Shown here: positions 1 through 8,033 of the stretch, piece after piece
Numbering within the stretch: position 1 is the first letter of the stretch
How the letters are laid out: every line of letters begins with the position of its first letter
Assembly (NCBI GenBank): GCA_016720855.1
Contig: JADKJU010000003.1
Span: forward strand, 558,001 to 622,000
Direction: 5' to 3'
From: Betaproteobacteria bacterium
GTDB lineage: Bacteria > Pseudomonadota > Gammaproteobacteria > Burkholderiales > Usitatibacteraceae
DNA length: 64,000 nt
Program-made: the position numbers and the translations under genes
Notes under the pieces: generated by a model
The model's input: the letters and a program-made list of their open reading frames with translations, nothing else
What the model was told of the DNA's origin: nothing
The model's database searches: none

Positions 1-333
<333 letters not shown>

Positions 334-465
334 AATCCAATCAAAACTCACAAAGAATCACATGGATTCCAAGTGAGTACTGCAAGATGCTTCATTTCCG
401 ATCACCACCCACAATGCAGTGGCTCTCGGTGCGCACCCACAGCACCCACCTCTATCGGCTGTAAC

Positions 466-478
466 TTGTTAAAGAGCG
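466..478 (-). promoter_or_regulatory. rrn leader boxA antitermination site
   Basis: On the minus strand the sequence reads CGCTCTTTAACAA, one base different from the E. coli rrn boxA TGCTCTTTAACAA. It sits between the rrn promoter and the 16S 5' end, where the NusB/NusE antitermination complex loads in other proteobacteria. The role is inferred from sequence and position. Confidence 0.8.
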
Positions 479-525
479 TTTCGCCGGCGTCTCCCCCGAA
501 CTGGGGAAGGGGCGAAAAGACTGCG

Positions 526-553
526 ATTATAGCGTGTTTCCACGTCCGGTCAA
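526..553 (-). promoter_or_regulatory. Sigma-70 promoter of the rrn operon
   Basis: Minus-strand TTGACC (548-553) and TATAAT (526-531) are separated by 16 bp. The position, about 190 bp upstream of the 16S 5' end and just past the tyrS stop codon, fits an rrn promoter. No further promoter is obvious in the 334-572 interval. The remainder of that interval is leader RNA with boxA. Confidence 0.8.
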
Positions 554-572
554 GCATCCCCGACCGTGCGGA

Positions 573-1778
573 TCAGGGTGCCGCGCGAAGGCAGACCCGG
601 GCGAACTTGCGCTTTCCGACCTGGACCACGTACGTCGCCCCCACCGGCAACCGCAAGGCCTTGTCGGTGACCTTTTCCCCATTCACTTTCACCCCCCCCT
701 GCTCGATCATCCGCAACGCCTCGGAAGTGCTGGAACAAACCCCCGACGACTTGAGCACCTGGCCGATGCCCCCCCCCTCTGCGGGCACCTCGATCACCTG
801 TTCCGGAAGGTCCTGTGGAACCTCGCCATGGCGGAACCGCGCCTCGAAGTCCTCCAGGGCTCGCCTCGCCGCCGCCTGGTCGTGAAAGCGGGCGATGATC
901 TCCTGCGCGAACCGCACCTTGATGTCGCGCGGATTGGCCCCCTCCACGACGGATCGCCTCCACCCCGCGATCGTGGCGAGCGACTCGAACGAAAGCAATT
1001 CGACGTAACGCCACATCAGGTCGTCGGAGATGCTCATGAGCTTGCCGAACATCTCTTCAGCGGGATCATGGATGCCGACGTAATTGCCTAGCGACTTCGA
1101 CATCTTGTTGACCCCGTCGAGCCCCTCCAGGAGCGGCATTGTGAGGATCACCTGCGGCTCCTGCCCGTAGTGCTTCTGCAGCTCGCGCCCCACCAGCAGG
1201 TTGAACTTCTGGTCCGTCCCGCCAAGCTCCATGTCCGCCTTCATCGCCACCGAGTCGTAGCCCTGCATGAGCGGGTAGAGGAACTCATGGATGGAGATCG
1301 GGCGTTGCTCGGCGTACCGCTTCGAAAAATCGTCCCGCTCCAGCATGCGCGCCACGGTCGAGGTGGCCGCCAGCCTGATCATCCCCGACGCCCCGAGCTG
1401 GTTGCACCAGGTGGAGTTGAGCAGGATCTCGGTCTTCCCGGCATCGAGAACCTTGAATACCTGCGCCTTGTACGTCTCGGCGTTCTCCGCGATCTGCTCG
1501 GGCGTGAGCGGCGGCCGGGTCGCGTTTCGCCCGCTCGGGTCGCCGATCATTCCGGTGAAGTCCCCGATGAGGAACATCACGTGGTGGCCCAGCTCCTGGA
1601 GCTGGCGCATCTTGTTCAGCACCACGGTGTGGCCCAGGTGGAGATCCGGGGCCGTCGGATCGAACCCCGCCTTGATGCGAAGCGGCTTCCCCTTGGCAAG
1701 CTTGCGAACGAGATCGTCCTCGACAATCAGCTCGTGGGTGCCGCGCCGGATTATCTCGAGATCCGCTTGTTGACTCAT
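573..1778 (-). CDS. tyrS: Tyrosyl-tRNA synthetase
   Basis: Class I aminoacyl-tRNA synthetase that charges tRNA-Tyr in the cytoplasm. The 401-residue protein has a HIGH-type signature HLGH near residue 48, a KMSKS loop (NKMSKSLGNYVG) near residue 235, and a C-terminal S4-like RNA-binding domain ending in QVGKRKFARV. An open frame continues 32 codons upstream, but the ATG at 1778 gives the usual N-terminus (MSQQADLEIIRRG); the extension is not conserved-looking. It is divergent from the M23 peptidase gene, so 1779-1851 must hold both promoters. It ends about 20 bp before the rrn promoter, so read-through into the rRNA operon is possible. Confidence 0.97.
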   Translation of the reverse strand: MSQQADLEIIRRGTHELIVEDDLVRKLAKGKPLRIKAGFDPTAPDLHLGHTVVLNKMRQLQELGHHVMFLIGDFTGMIGDPSGRNATRPPLTPEQIAENAETYKAQVFKVLDAGKTEILLNSTWCNQLGASGMIRLAATSTVARMLERDDFSKRYAEQRPISIHEFLYPLMQGYDSVAMKADMELGGTDQKFNLLVGRELQKHYGQEPQVILTMPLLEGLDGVNKMSKSLGNYVGIHDPAEEMFGKLMSISDDLMWRYVELLSFESLATIAGWRRSVVEGANPRDIKVRFAQEIIARFHDQAAARRALEDFEARFRHGEVPQDLPEQVIEVPAEGGGIGQVLKSSGVCSSTSEALRMIEQGGVKVNGEKVTDKALRLPVGATYVVQVGKRKFARVCLRAAP

Positions 1779-1851
1779 TGATTTGATTCCATTTTTTGCC
1801 TGACTGCGGAATATTTCTGCTATTCTGCGGCCTTCGGATCCCGCACCGTTG

Positions 1852-3174
1852 ATGAGCATCGAAAGGGTCGCCATTCTAGCTCAGCGCCTTGTCAAGCTCC
1901 TGCCTGCCCGGCAGTTGGCGTTCGGAGCGCTCCTGCTCGGCTTGCCGGCAATCGGGGTCGTCACGGCATTTGGAATCGCACCCGGCTCCTTCGCAGACAC
2001 ACTGGAGCGCACGGCGATCACCGCCGCGGTTCCCATACCGGAACTGGTGCCGCACGAATTGCCTGCGGTTCAGCGGTTCGCCAGCCAGGAGCGCGTCCTT
2101 CGCGGCGATACCGTGGCCGGCCTGATCGCCCGCCTTGGCATTGCCGACGACGCCGCCCTCGCCTTCCTGCGCACCGACCCCGTGGGCCGCCAGATCTTTC
2201 GGCAACTCATCCCAGGCCGGATCATGCAGGCGGAAACGGACGAATCCGGCGGGCTTGTCTCGCTGCGATACTTCGTCGGGCCGGCCAACGTCCTCGAGGT
2301 GGCGCGCGGTCCCGATGGCTATTCGGCACGCATGCGCGCCGCCGCCGCTTTGCCCCGTGCCTTTTACAAATCGGCCACCATCAAGTCCTCCCTGTTCGCC
2401 GCCACCGATGCCGCGGGCATTCCCGACGCCATCGCCATGCAACTCGCGCGAGTCTTTGCGACCGACATCGATTTCCACGTCGATATCCGCAGCGGCGACC
2501 GCTTCTCGGTCATCTACGAAATGGCCTACGAGGGCGGAGAGCTCGTGGCGCCCGGTCGGATCCTGGCGGCCGAATTCGTGAACCAGGGCCGGACGTACAC
2601 CGCGGTCCTGTTCCACGACGAGGAGGACAACGACGCCTACTACGAGCTGGACGGGGCGAGTCGCGCCAAGGCTTTCCTTCGCTCCCCTGTCGAGTTCTCC
2701 CGGGTGAGCTCCGGATTCGGCAGGCGGTTCCATCCGATCTTCAACAACTGGCGGGCCCATACAGGTACGGATTTCGCCGCCCCGAAGGGAACCCGAGTGC
2801 TTTCGGTGGCCGACGGACAAGTCGTGTTCGCAGGTTGGCGCAACGGCTATGGCAACACCCTCGAGGTGCGGCACGGCGGCAGCATTTCGACGCTTTATGC
2901 CCATCTGTCCGGATTCTCCCCGGGGATGCGGGCGGGAGCACGCGTGAGGCAAGGCGACCCGATCGCGTTCGTAGGCGCAACCGGCTGGGCGACGGGTCCG
3001 CACCTGCATTACGAGTTCAAGATGTCCGGGATCCAGCAGGACCCGATGAAGGTCGCGCTTCCGAAGGCGACGCCTGTCCCGGCACGGCTGAAGGCGCGGT
3101 TCGATGCCGAGGCGGCCGACGCGGGCGCGCGGATCGCCATGATTCGCGCGACAACATCGCTCCGATTCGAATAG
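1852..3174 (+). CDS. M23 family peptidoglycan endopeptidase (MepM-like)
   Basis: Periplasmic cell-wall DD-endopeptidase of the LytM type, expected to cut peptide crosslinks. Residues about 20-42 form a single hydrophobic N-terminal segment (uncleaved anchor or signal peptide). A middle region resembles the OapA/LysM-like part of MepM proteins. The C-terminal M23 domain (about 280-390) has zinc and catalytic motifs HTGTDFAAPKG and HLHYEF. The ATG at 1852 follows an in-frame TTG at 1849; the ATG is preferred. One base separates it from anmK, so the two are probably cotranscribed: a cell-wall cleavage enzyme with an anhydro-muropeptide recycling enzyme. The gene is 440 codons, normal for the family. 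Confidence 0.93.
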   Translation: MSIERVAILAQRLVKLLPARQLAFGALLLGLPAIGVVTAFGIAPGSFADTLERTAITAAVPIPELVPHELPAVQRFASQERVLRGDTVAGLIARLGIADDAALAFLRTDPVGRQIFRQLIPGRIMQAETDESGGLVSLRYFVGPANVLEVARGPDGYSARMRAAAALPRAFYKSATIKSSLFAATDAAGIPDAIAMQLARVFATDIDFHVDIRSGDRFSVIYEMAYEGGELVAPGRILAAEFVNQGRTYTAVLFHDEEDNDAYYELDGASRAKAFLRSPVEFSRVSSGFGRRFHPIFNNWRAHTGTDFAAPKGTRVLSVADGQVVFAGWRNGYGNTLEVRHGGSISTLYAHLSGFSPGMRAGARVRQGDPIAFVGATGWATGPHLHYEFKMSGIQQDPMKVALPKATPVPARLKARFDAEAADAGARIAMIRATTSLRFE

Positions 3175-3175
3175 C

Positions 3176-4267
3176 GTGCGCAGCCTGGCCATCGGCGTCA
3201 TGTCGGGGACCAGCCTCGACGGAGCCGACGCGATCCTCGCCGACTTTTCGACCTGCCCTCCGCGCAGCGTCGCCACATCGTTCGTTCCGTTCCCCGCGGA
3301 CCTGAAGGGCCGGCTGCTCGCCCTGAGCGCCCCGGGAGGCGATGGCCTCGACACTGCGGGTGCCTGCACCCGTCAACTCGCGGAGATCTACGCGGAAGCC
3401 GTCGCGCGGCTGCTGGCCGACGCCGGTGTTCCTGCATCCGCTGTCGAAGTGATCGGCTGTCACGGACAGACCGTCCGGCACCGCCCGGATCTCGGCTACA
3501 CGATCCAGTTGAACGACGCGGCCCGCCTGGCCGAGCGGTCGGGCATCGATGTGGTGGCAGACTTCCGGCGCCGGGATATCGCTGCAGGCGGGCAGGGCGC
3601 CCCCCTTGTCCCCGTGTTCCACCATGCTGTCTTCCGAAGCGAGGATCGCCACCGCGTCATCGTGAACATCGGCGGCATCGGCAACATCACCTCCCTGCGA
3701 CCGGATCATGCGATCTCTGGATTCGACTGCGGACCGGGAAACGTCCTGATGGACGGATGGACGAAACGGCACCGGGGCGAGGAGTACGACAAGGACGGCC
3801 GCTGGGCTTCCGAGGGCAAGGTGGATCCTGAACTTCTCCATCGCTTCCTGGAAGAACCCTTCCTTGCGAAAAGACCGCCCAAGAGCACTGGACGGGAGCT
3901 GTTCAACGAGGTGTGGCTGACAGACCGCCTTGATGGTCGGTGTGCGCCCGCGGACGTGCAGGCGACGCTGCTCGATTTCACCGCGATGACCATCGTTGAC
4001 GCGATGGACCGGTTCTGCGGAAAGCCCGATGAGATCTATCTTTGTGGAGGCGGCGCGCGCAATCGCCGGCTCGCGGCGCGAATCGGTGCGCTCGCCCTGC
4101 CCCGGCCGGTGCGCCCCACGGACGATCTGGGCGTGCCCACGGGGCACGTGGAGGCCATGGCCTTCGCGTGGCTGGCCACGAAGTGCGCCCGGCGCGAGGA
4201 GATCGACCTCACCAGCATCACCGGCGCCGCACACCCGTGCATCCTGGGCGCTCTCTACCCCGCCTGA
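3176..4267 (+). CDS. anmK: Anhydro-N-acetylmuramic acid kinase
   Basis: Phosphorylates and opens 1,6-anhydro-MurNAc to MurNAc-6-phosphate during peptidoglycan recycling. The 363-residue protein begins GVMSGTSLDGADA, the ATP/sugar-binding signature of AnmK. It also has GCHGQTVRH, a GG-rich phosphate loop (NIGGIGN), GFDCGPGNVLMD and the C-terminal CGGGARN. Translation starts at GTG 3176, one base after the M23 peptidase stop. The window also has amgK-murU, which use free MurNAc. AnmK yields MurNAc-6-P, so the link between the two routes would need a phosphatase (MupP) that is not in this window. Confidence 0.96.
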   Translation: MRSLAIGVMSGTSLDGADAILADFSTCPPRSVATSFVPFPADLKGRLLALSAPGGDGLDTAGACTRQLAEIYAEAVARLLADAGVPASAVEVIGCHGQTVRHRPDLGYTIQLNDAARLAERSGIDVVADFRRRDIAAGGQGAPLVPVFHHAVFRSEDRHRVIVNIGGIGNITSLRPDHAISGFDCGPGNVLMDGWTKRHRGEEYDKDGRWASEGKVDPELLHRFLEEPFLAKRPPKSTGRELFNEVWLTDRLDGRCAPADVQATLLDFTAMTIVDAMDRFCGKPDEIYLCGGGARNRRLAARIGALALPRPVRPTDDLGVPTGHVEAMAFAWLATKCARREEIDLTSITGAAHPCILGALYPA

Positions 4268-4272
4268 AAAGT

Positions 4273-4300
4273 CGAAAGGGGAGCCGTGGCTCCCCTTTCG
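4273..4300. terminator. Bidirectional hairpin terminator between anmK and erpA
   Basis: Two 13-base arms (CGAAAGGGGAGCC and its exact complement) separated by 2 bases form a perfect hairpin in the gap between two convergent genes. There is no strong T-run on either side, so it is a terminator-shaped stem rather than a textbook intrinsic terminator. Confidence 0.75.
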
Positions 4301-4319
4301 GACGCGTTGCGCCGGCGAC

Positions 4320-4673
4320 TCAGGCGCTGAACGACGACCCGCAACCGCACGTGGACGATGCGTTGGGGTTCTTGATCACGAATTGCGCCCCCTCGAGGCC
4401 CTCCGAGTAGTCGATCTCGGCGCCCACGAGGTACTGATAGCTCATCGGATCGATGAGCAGGCTCACCCCGTTCTTCTGCATGATCGTGTCGTCCTCGTTG
4501 GCCACTTCGTCGAACGTGAAGCCGTACTGCAGGCCCGAACAGCCCCCGCCCGTCACGAAGACACGCAGCTTGAGGTCGGTGTTGCCCTCTTCCTCGATGA
4601 GGGCCTTCACCTTGTTGGCCGCGTTGTCCGTGAAGACCAGCGGGTCGGGCATCGTCGTGGACATGTCGTTCAT
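4320..4673 (-). CDS. erpA: Iron-sulfur cluster insertion protein ErpA (A-type carrier)
   Basis: A-type carrier that delivers [4Fe-4S] clusters to apoproteins such as the IspG/IspH isoprenoid enzymes. The 117-residue protein has the three conserved cysteines in GGGCSGLQYGF and the C-terminal CGCGSSFS, plus the A-type core (FVTGGGCSG, FVIKNPNASSTCGCG). The ORF begins MNDMSTTMPD, and the second Met is an alternative start. It lies downstream of the bactofilin and DUF6776-like genes on the same strand, with a 28 bp gap, and ends at a shared terminator with anmK. Confidence 0.95.
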   Translation of the reverse strand: MNDMSTTMPDPLVFTDNAANKVKALIEEEGNTDLKLRVFVTGGGCSGLQYGFTFDEVANEDDTIMQKNGVSLLIDPMSYQYLVGAEIDYSEGLEGAQFVIKNPNASSTCGCGSSFSA

Positions 4674-4701
4674 GAAAATCTCCTGTTGTATGGGGTCCGA
4701 G

Positions 4702-5109
4702 TCAGTCGGACGCGCCGCTCGCTGGCTTCAATTCGACAATCTTTTCGCTCTTCTGGGGGTTCTCATAGACCAACCGCCCCATGACGATCGCGCCCACATG
4801 CACTTCGATCGACTTGTACGCCACGTCTCCTGTGACCCGTGCCTTGGGCAGAAGTTCGACGTACTCGGTGGCCCGGACGGGGCCCGCAACGGTGCCGTTC
4901 ACGACCACGTGCGCGACGTCGATCTCCCCCTCCACCTTGGCCAATTCGGATAGCACGAGAGTGCCCGGCTTGTTGCCGGTCGCCTTGACGTTGCCCTTCA
5001 CGTTCCCGTCGATGCGCAGCCCCCCGACGAAGGTGATGTTCCCTTCGATCGTGGTCCCTGCACCGATCAGGCTGTCGATCGGGCTCGGCTTGTTGCTCTT
5101 GCCGAACAT
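4702..5109 (-). CDS. Bactofilin (polymer-forming cytoskeletal protein)
   Basis: Bactofilins are small beta-helical proteins that self-assemble without nucleotide into filaments and recruit cell-wall or envelope proteins. This 135-residue protein has the typical layout: a short polar N-terminal tail (GKSNKPSPIDSLIG), a central run of beta-helix turns rich in Val/Gly (IEGNITFVGGLRIDGNVKGNV onward) to about residue 110, and a short charged tail. It lies 9 bp downstream of the DUF6776-like membrane protein and upstream of erpA, so membrane recruitment by the neighbour is a reasonable but untested guess. Confidence 0.92.
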   Translation of the reverse strand: MFGKSNKPSPIDSLIGAGTTIEGNITFVGGLRIDGNVKGNVKATGNKPGTLVLSELAKVEGEIDVAHVVVNGTVAGPVRATEYVELLPKARVTGDVAYKSIEVHVGAIVMGRLVYENPQKSEKIVELKPASGASD

Positions 5110-5118
5110 GGAATTCCC

Positions 5119-5865
5119 CTATTGGACGTTGACGCTTCGGGAGAGTTTAACCTGTCCCCCGGGAAGCGCAAGAACCCGGACTTCGTATCCCTTGAGAATG
5201 GCCCCCTCGGGAATCCGGAACCGGCCTTCGACTTTCTGGTAGAAGCGGAACTCGACGTCACCCGCCCCCTCCCCTGCCGATGGGTCGGGGAACGCGAGTG
5301 TTGTCACCGCCCCCTGGTACGCGACACGGGCCAGCAGCTGGATGCGGCCCTTGAAATCCTGCTTCCGTTGCCCGCCCTGCGTGAGCAGCATCCGGTAACG
5401 GTACTCGCTCGTCTGCCCTTCCTGTTCCACCTTGAGGTTGGCGACTCCCAGGCCCTCCGGAGTTGCCCCCGACGACATGATGTTGCGCAGGAACCCCAGG
5501 TCCTCCTTGAGCGCGGCATTCTCGTCCTGCAGCTGCGTGACGTTCCTGCCCAGCTCGAGCTGCGCAGCCTTGTCGATCGCCAGCTGCCGGTCGCGTTCCG
5601 CAACGACTACCCGGGCGGCCTCGAGTTCGCGCTTGAATCGGGCGTTATCGTCCCCGAGCGTGGCGATCTGTTGCTTCGCCTCCTCCCGGTTGAACCCGGT
5701 GATGCGGTAGCTGTTTTCAACGAGCCACCAGACGACCCCCGCCACGGCGGCCATCATGAGGATGTTCAGCAGCGAGCGCCAGTACCACGCAAGGTGCGAG
5801 CGGATCGTCATCCGCGACGAGCGGATGCCGAAGTTGCTGCGCAGGCGCCGGGCGAAGCCCCTCAC
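5119..5865 (-). CDS. DUF6776-like membrane protein with coiled coil
   Basis: The function is unknown. The chosen GTG start (5865) overlaps the argC stop codon and gives a 248-residue protein with a basic N-terminus (VRGFARRLRSNFG). It has one membrane segment (about 30-50, LLNILMMAAVAGVVWWLVE), a heptad-like coiled coil (about 58-115) and a beta-rich C-terminal domain ending QVKLSRSVNVQ. A later ATG at 5811 would trim 18 residues but lose a stretch typical of this family in betaproteobacteria (from memory). The topology suggests a membrane-anchored protein with a periplasmic domain. It is followed within 10 bp by a bactofilin gene, a pairing that hints at a shared envelope role. Confidence 0.8.
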   Translation of the reverse strand: MRGFARRLRSNFGIRSSRMTIRSHLAWYWRSLLNILMMAAVAGVVWWLVENSYRITGFNREEAKQQIATLGDDNARFKRELEAARVVVAERDRQLAIDKAAQLELGRNVTQLQDENAALKEDLGFLRNIMSSGATPEGLGVANLKVEQEGQTSEYRYRMLLTQGGQRKQDFKGRIQLLARVAYQGAVTTLAFPDPSAGEGAGDVEFRFYQKVEGRFRIPEGAILKGYEVRVLALPGGQVKLSRSVNVQ

Positions 5866-6890
5866 GGCAGCAACGCCACCTGCTCGAGGCCGCGTCCCTC
5901 GGGAAGCCCGAACGCGATGTTCATGTTCTGAACGGCCTGGCCCGCCGCCCCTTTCACGAGGTTGTCCTCCACGGCCAGGACGACGAGCATGTCGCCGCCC
6001 ATCGGGCGGTGCACCGCGATGCGGCACATGTTCGACCCCCTGACCCACCGCGTCTCCGGTTGTGCGCCGGGAGGAAGAACATCGACGAACGCCTCGCCGG
6101 CATACCGGGCTTCGAACAACCGCTGGAAATCCGCCTCCTGCGTGACGCGGGCATACACCGTGGCGAGGATCCCGCGGATCATCGGCACGAGGTGGGGAAC
6201 GAAAGTGAGGCCGATGTCCTTGCCCCCGGCCTCGCCCAGGCCCTGCACGATCTCCGGGTGGTGGCGGTGGCCAGCCACCGCATAGGCCTTGAAGTTATCG
6301 GACGCTTCGGAATAGAGGATGTCCACTTCCGCTTTCCGCCCCGCCCCGCTCACGCCGGATTTCGCGTCCGCCACAAGGTGGCCACGATCCACGAAGTCCG
6401 TTTCGACCAGGGGCAGAAGCGCGAGTTGCACCGCCGTTGCATAACAGCCCGGATTCGCCACGAGGCGCGCGGCCCGGATTTTCTCCCGGTTGATCTCCGG
6501 CAAACCGTACACCGCCTCGGCCACGAGGTCGGGAGCGGCATGCTTCATCTTGTACCACTGCTCCCACGTAGCGATGTCCTTGAGCCGGAAGTCCGCGGAA
6601 AGATCGACGATCTTCACACCCGCTTCGAGGAGCGGGCGCGCCTGCCCCATCGCAACGCCGTTCGGCGTGGCGAAGAACACGCAATCGCAGCCCGTGAGGT
6701 CGGTCGCGGCAGGATCGCTGAACGAAAGCTCGACGCGCTTGCGCAGCGACGGGAAGAGGCGCGCGATCGGCGTACCCGCCTCGCCCCGCGAAGTGATCGC
6801 GGCGATCTCCACGTCCGGGTGGGCGACGAGCAGCCGCAGGAGCTCCACGCCCGTGTATCCCGTGCCTCCGACAACGCCTACCTTGATCAT
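5862..6890 (-). CDS. argC: N-acetyl-gamma-glutamyl-phosphate reductase
   Basis: Third step of arginine biosynthesis: NADPH-dependent reduction of N-acetylglutamyl phosphate to the semialdehyde. The 342-residue protein has the Rossmann motif GVVGGTGYTGVELLRLL at the N-terminus, the active-site cysteine in NPGCYAT (near residue 149) and the conserved GHRHHPEI region. The length is normal. It lies just downstream of the rplM-rpsI terminator, so its promoter should be in 6891-6940. Its stop overlaps the GTG start of the DUF6776-like gene, implying translational coupling. Confidence 0.97.
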   Translation of the reverse strand: MIKVGVVGGTGYTGVELLRLLVAHPDVEIAAITSRGEAGTPIARLFPSLRKRVELSFSDPAATDLTGCDCVFFATPNGVAMGQARPLLEAGVKIVDLSADFRLKDIATWEQWYKMKHAAPDLVAEAVYGLPEINREKIRAARLVANPGCYATAVQLALLPLVETDFVDRGHLVADAKSGVSGAGRKAEVDILYSEASDNFKAYAVAGHRHHPEIVQGLGEAGGKDIGLTFVPHLVPMIRGILATVYARVTQEADFQRLFEARYAGEAFVDVLPPGAQPETRWVRGSNMCRIAVHRPMGGDMLVVLAVEDNLVKGAAGQAVQNMNIAFGLPEGRGLEQVALLP

Positions 6891-6942
6891 CTATCGACAT
6901 CTCCCCAGTGGACCGCCGGGGGCGGCCCCGCATTCCCCGAAT

Positions 6943-6972
6943 GACAAAGCCGCCTTGCGGGGCGGCTTTGTC
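6943..6972 (-). terminator. Terminator after rplM-rpsI
   Basis: Perfect 12-base arms (GACAAAGCCGCC / GGCGGCTTTGTC) with a 6-base loop lie 34 bp past the rpsI stop on the minus strand, before argC. This separates the ribosomal-protein operon from argC. Confidence 0.8.
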
Positions 6973-7006
6973 GTGTTCGGGCGAAACCGGACAGTGCTCT
7001 CCCGCC

Positions 7007-7399
7007 TTAGCGTTTCGAGTACTGCTTGCGGCGCCGTGCCTTGTGGAAGCCGACCTTCTTGCGCTCGACCTCGCGCGCGTCGCGCGTGACCAGCCCCGCC
7101 TTCGAAAGCACGGGCTTGAGCGTCGCGTCGTACTCGATGAGCGCTCGCGTGATGCCATGGCGAACCGCGCCAGCCTGCCCGGATTCGCCGCCGCCGAAGA
7201 CGTTCACCTTGATGTCGAACGTCTGGGCGTGGTTCGTGAGCTCGAGGGGCTGGCGCACGATCATGCGGCCAGTCTCGCGCGAGAAGTACTCGTCGAGAGG
7301 CTTCTCGTTGACGACGATCTGACCCTTGCCGGTCTTGATGAAGACACGGGCCACCGCATTCTTGCGACGGCCGGTGCCGTAGTTGTATTTGCCGATCAT
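7007..7399 (-). CDS. rpsI: 30S ribosomal protein S9
   Basis: Small-subunit protein whose basic C-terminal tail reaches the P-site tRNA. It is 130 residues long and starts MIGKYNYGTGRRKNAVARV; the body has GGGESGQAGAVRHGITRAL. It ends in the diagnostic ARRRKQYSKR tail. It is the second gene of the rplM-rpsI operon, 9 bp after rplM. Confidence 0.99.
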   Translation of the reverse strand: MIGKYNYGTGRRKNAVARVFIKTGKGQIVVNEKPLDEYFSRETGRMIVRQPLELTNHAQTFDIKVNVFGGGESGQAGAVRHGITRALIEYDATLKPVLSKAGLVTRDAREVERKKVGFHKARRRKQYSKR

Positions 7400-7408
7400 G
7401 GTCGCTCC

Positions 7409-7837
7409 TTAGATCTCGAGGGACTTGGGCTGCTGCGAGGAATGGGGGTGCGCGGGGCCCGCGTAGATCTTGAGCTTCTTGATCATCGCGTAACCCAGCC
7501 GTCCCTTGGGCAGCATGCCTTTCACCGCGAGCTTGAGAACCCGGTCGGGATGGCGCGACTGCAACTTGCTGAAATTCGATTCGTAAATGCCGCCCGGATA
7601 GTTCGAGTGGCGGTAGTACATCTTGTCGTTCGACTTGTCGCCCGTGACGCGAAGCTTCTCGACGTTGACCACGACGATGTAGTCGCCGGTGTCGACGTGC
7701 GGGGTGAACTCGGGCTTGTGCTTGCCGCGAAGCCGGCGCGCAACCTCGACGGCGAGGCGGCCGAGTACCTTCTCGGTGGCATCCACGACGTACCAGTCGC
7801 GCTTGACGGTCCGCGGATTGGCGGAAATGGTCTTCAT
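7409..7837 (-). CDS. rplM: 50S ribosomal protein L13
   Basis: Large-subunit assembly protein. The 142-residue product starts MKTISANPRTVKRDWYVVDA at the ATG at 7837, preceded by AAGGACC as ribosome-binding site. The open frame extends 39 codons further upstream but crosses the promoter and leader, so that part is not coding. Conserved L13 segments include VLGRLAVEVARRLRGKHK, YIVVVNVEKL and VKGMLPKGRLG. Confidence 0.99.
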   Translation of the reverse strand: MKTISANPRTVKRDWYVVDATEKVLGRLAVEVARRLRGKHKPEFTPHVDTGDYIVVVNVEKLRVTGDKSNDKMYYRHSNYPGGIYESNFSKLQSRHPDRVLKLAVKGMLPKGRLGYAMIKKLKIYAGPAHPHSSQQPKSLEI

Positions 7838-7869
7838 GAAGGTCCTTATGTACGGGTGCCCCTGGGTGC

Positions 7870-7887
7870 TTCCGGCAGGCGCCGGAA
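7870..7887 (-). promoter_or_regulatory. Hairpin in the rplM leader
   Basis: An inverted repeat TTCCGGC-4-GCCGGAA sits in the about 80-nt leader of the rplM-rpsI transcript, 33 bp before the start codon. In E. coli L13 represses its own operon through the mRNA leader. That this hairpin serves the same purpose is inference only. Confidence 0.5.
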
Positions 7888-7925
7888 ATACGTTGGGCCC
7901 CTTGTTTGGGAAAAGCGAACCTGAA

Positions 7926-7954
7926 ATTATAGGGAAATCAGGCTCTTGTGTCAA
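7926..7954 (-). promoter_or_regulatory. Consensus sigma-70 promoter of rplM-rpsI
   Basis: Exact consensus hexamers TTGACA (7949-7954) and TATAAT (7926-7931) on the minus strand are separated by exactly 17 bp. Transcription would start near 7919, giving a leader of about 80 nt before rplM. This is the strongest promoter sequence seen in the window. Confidence 0.92.
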
Positions 7955-8033
7955 AGGCGCTGGTGGCCGGCCGAAGCGGGGGACGCCAACCCGTCCCTCG
8001 GATAGAATTCGCTACACACTTTCCGCCCCGCCC

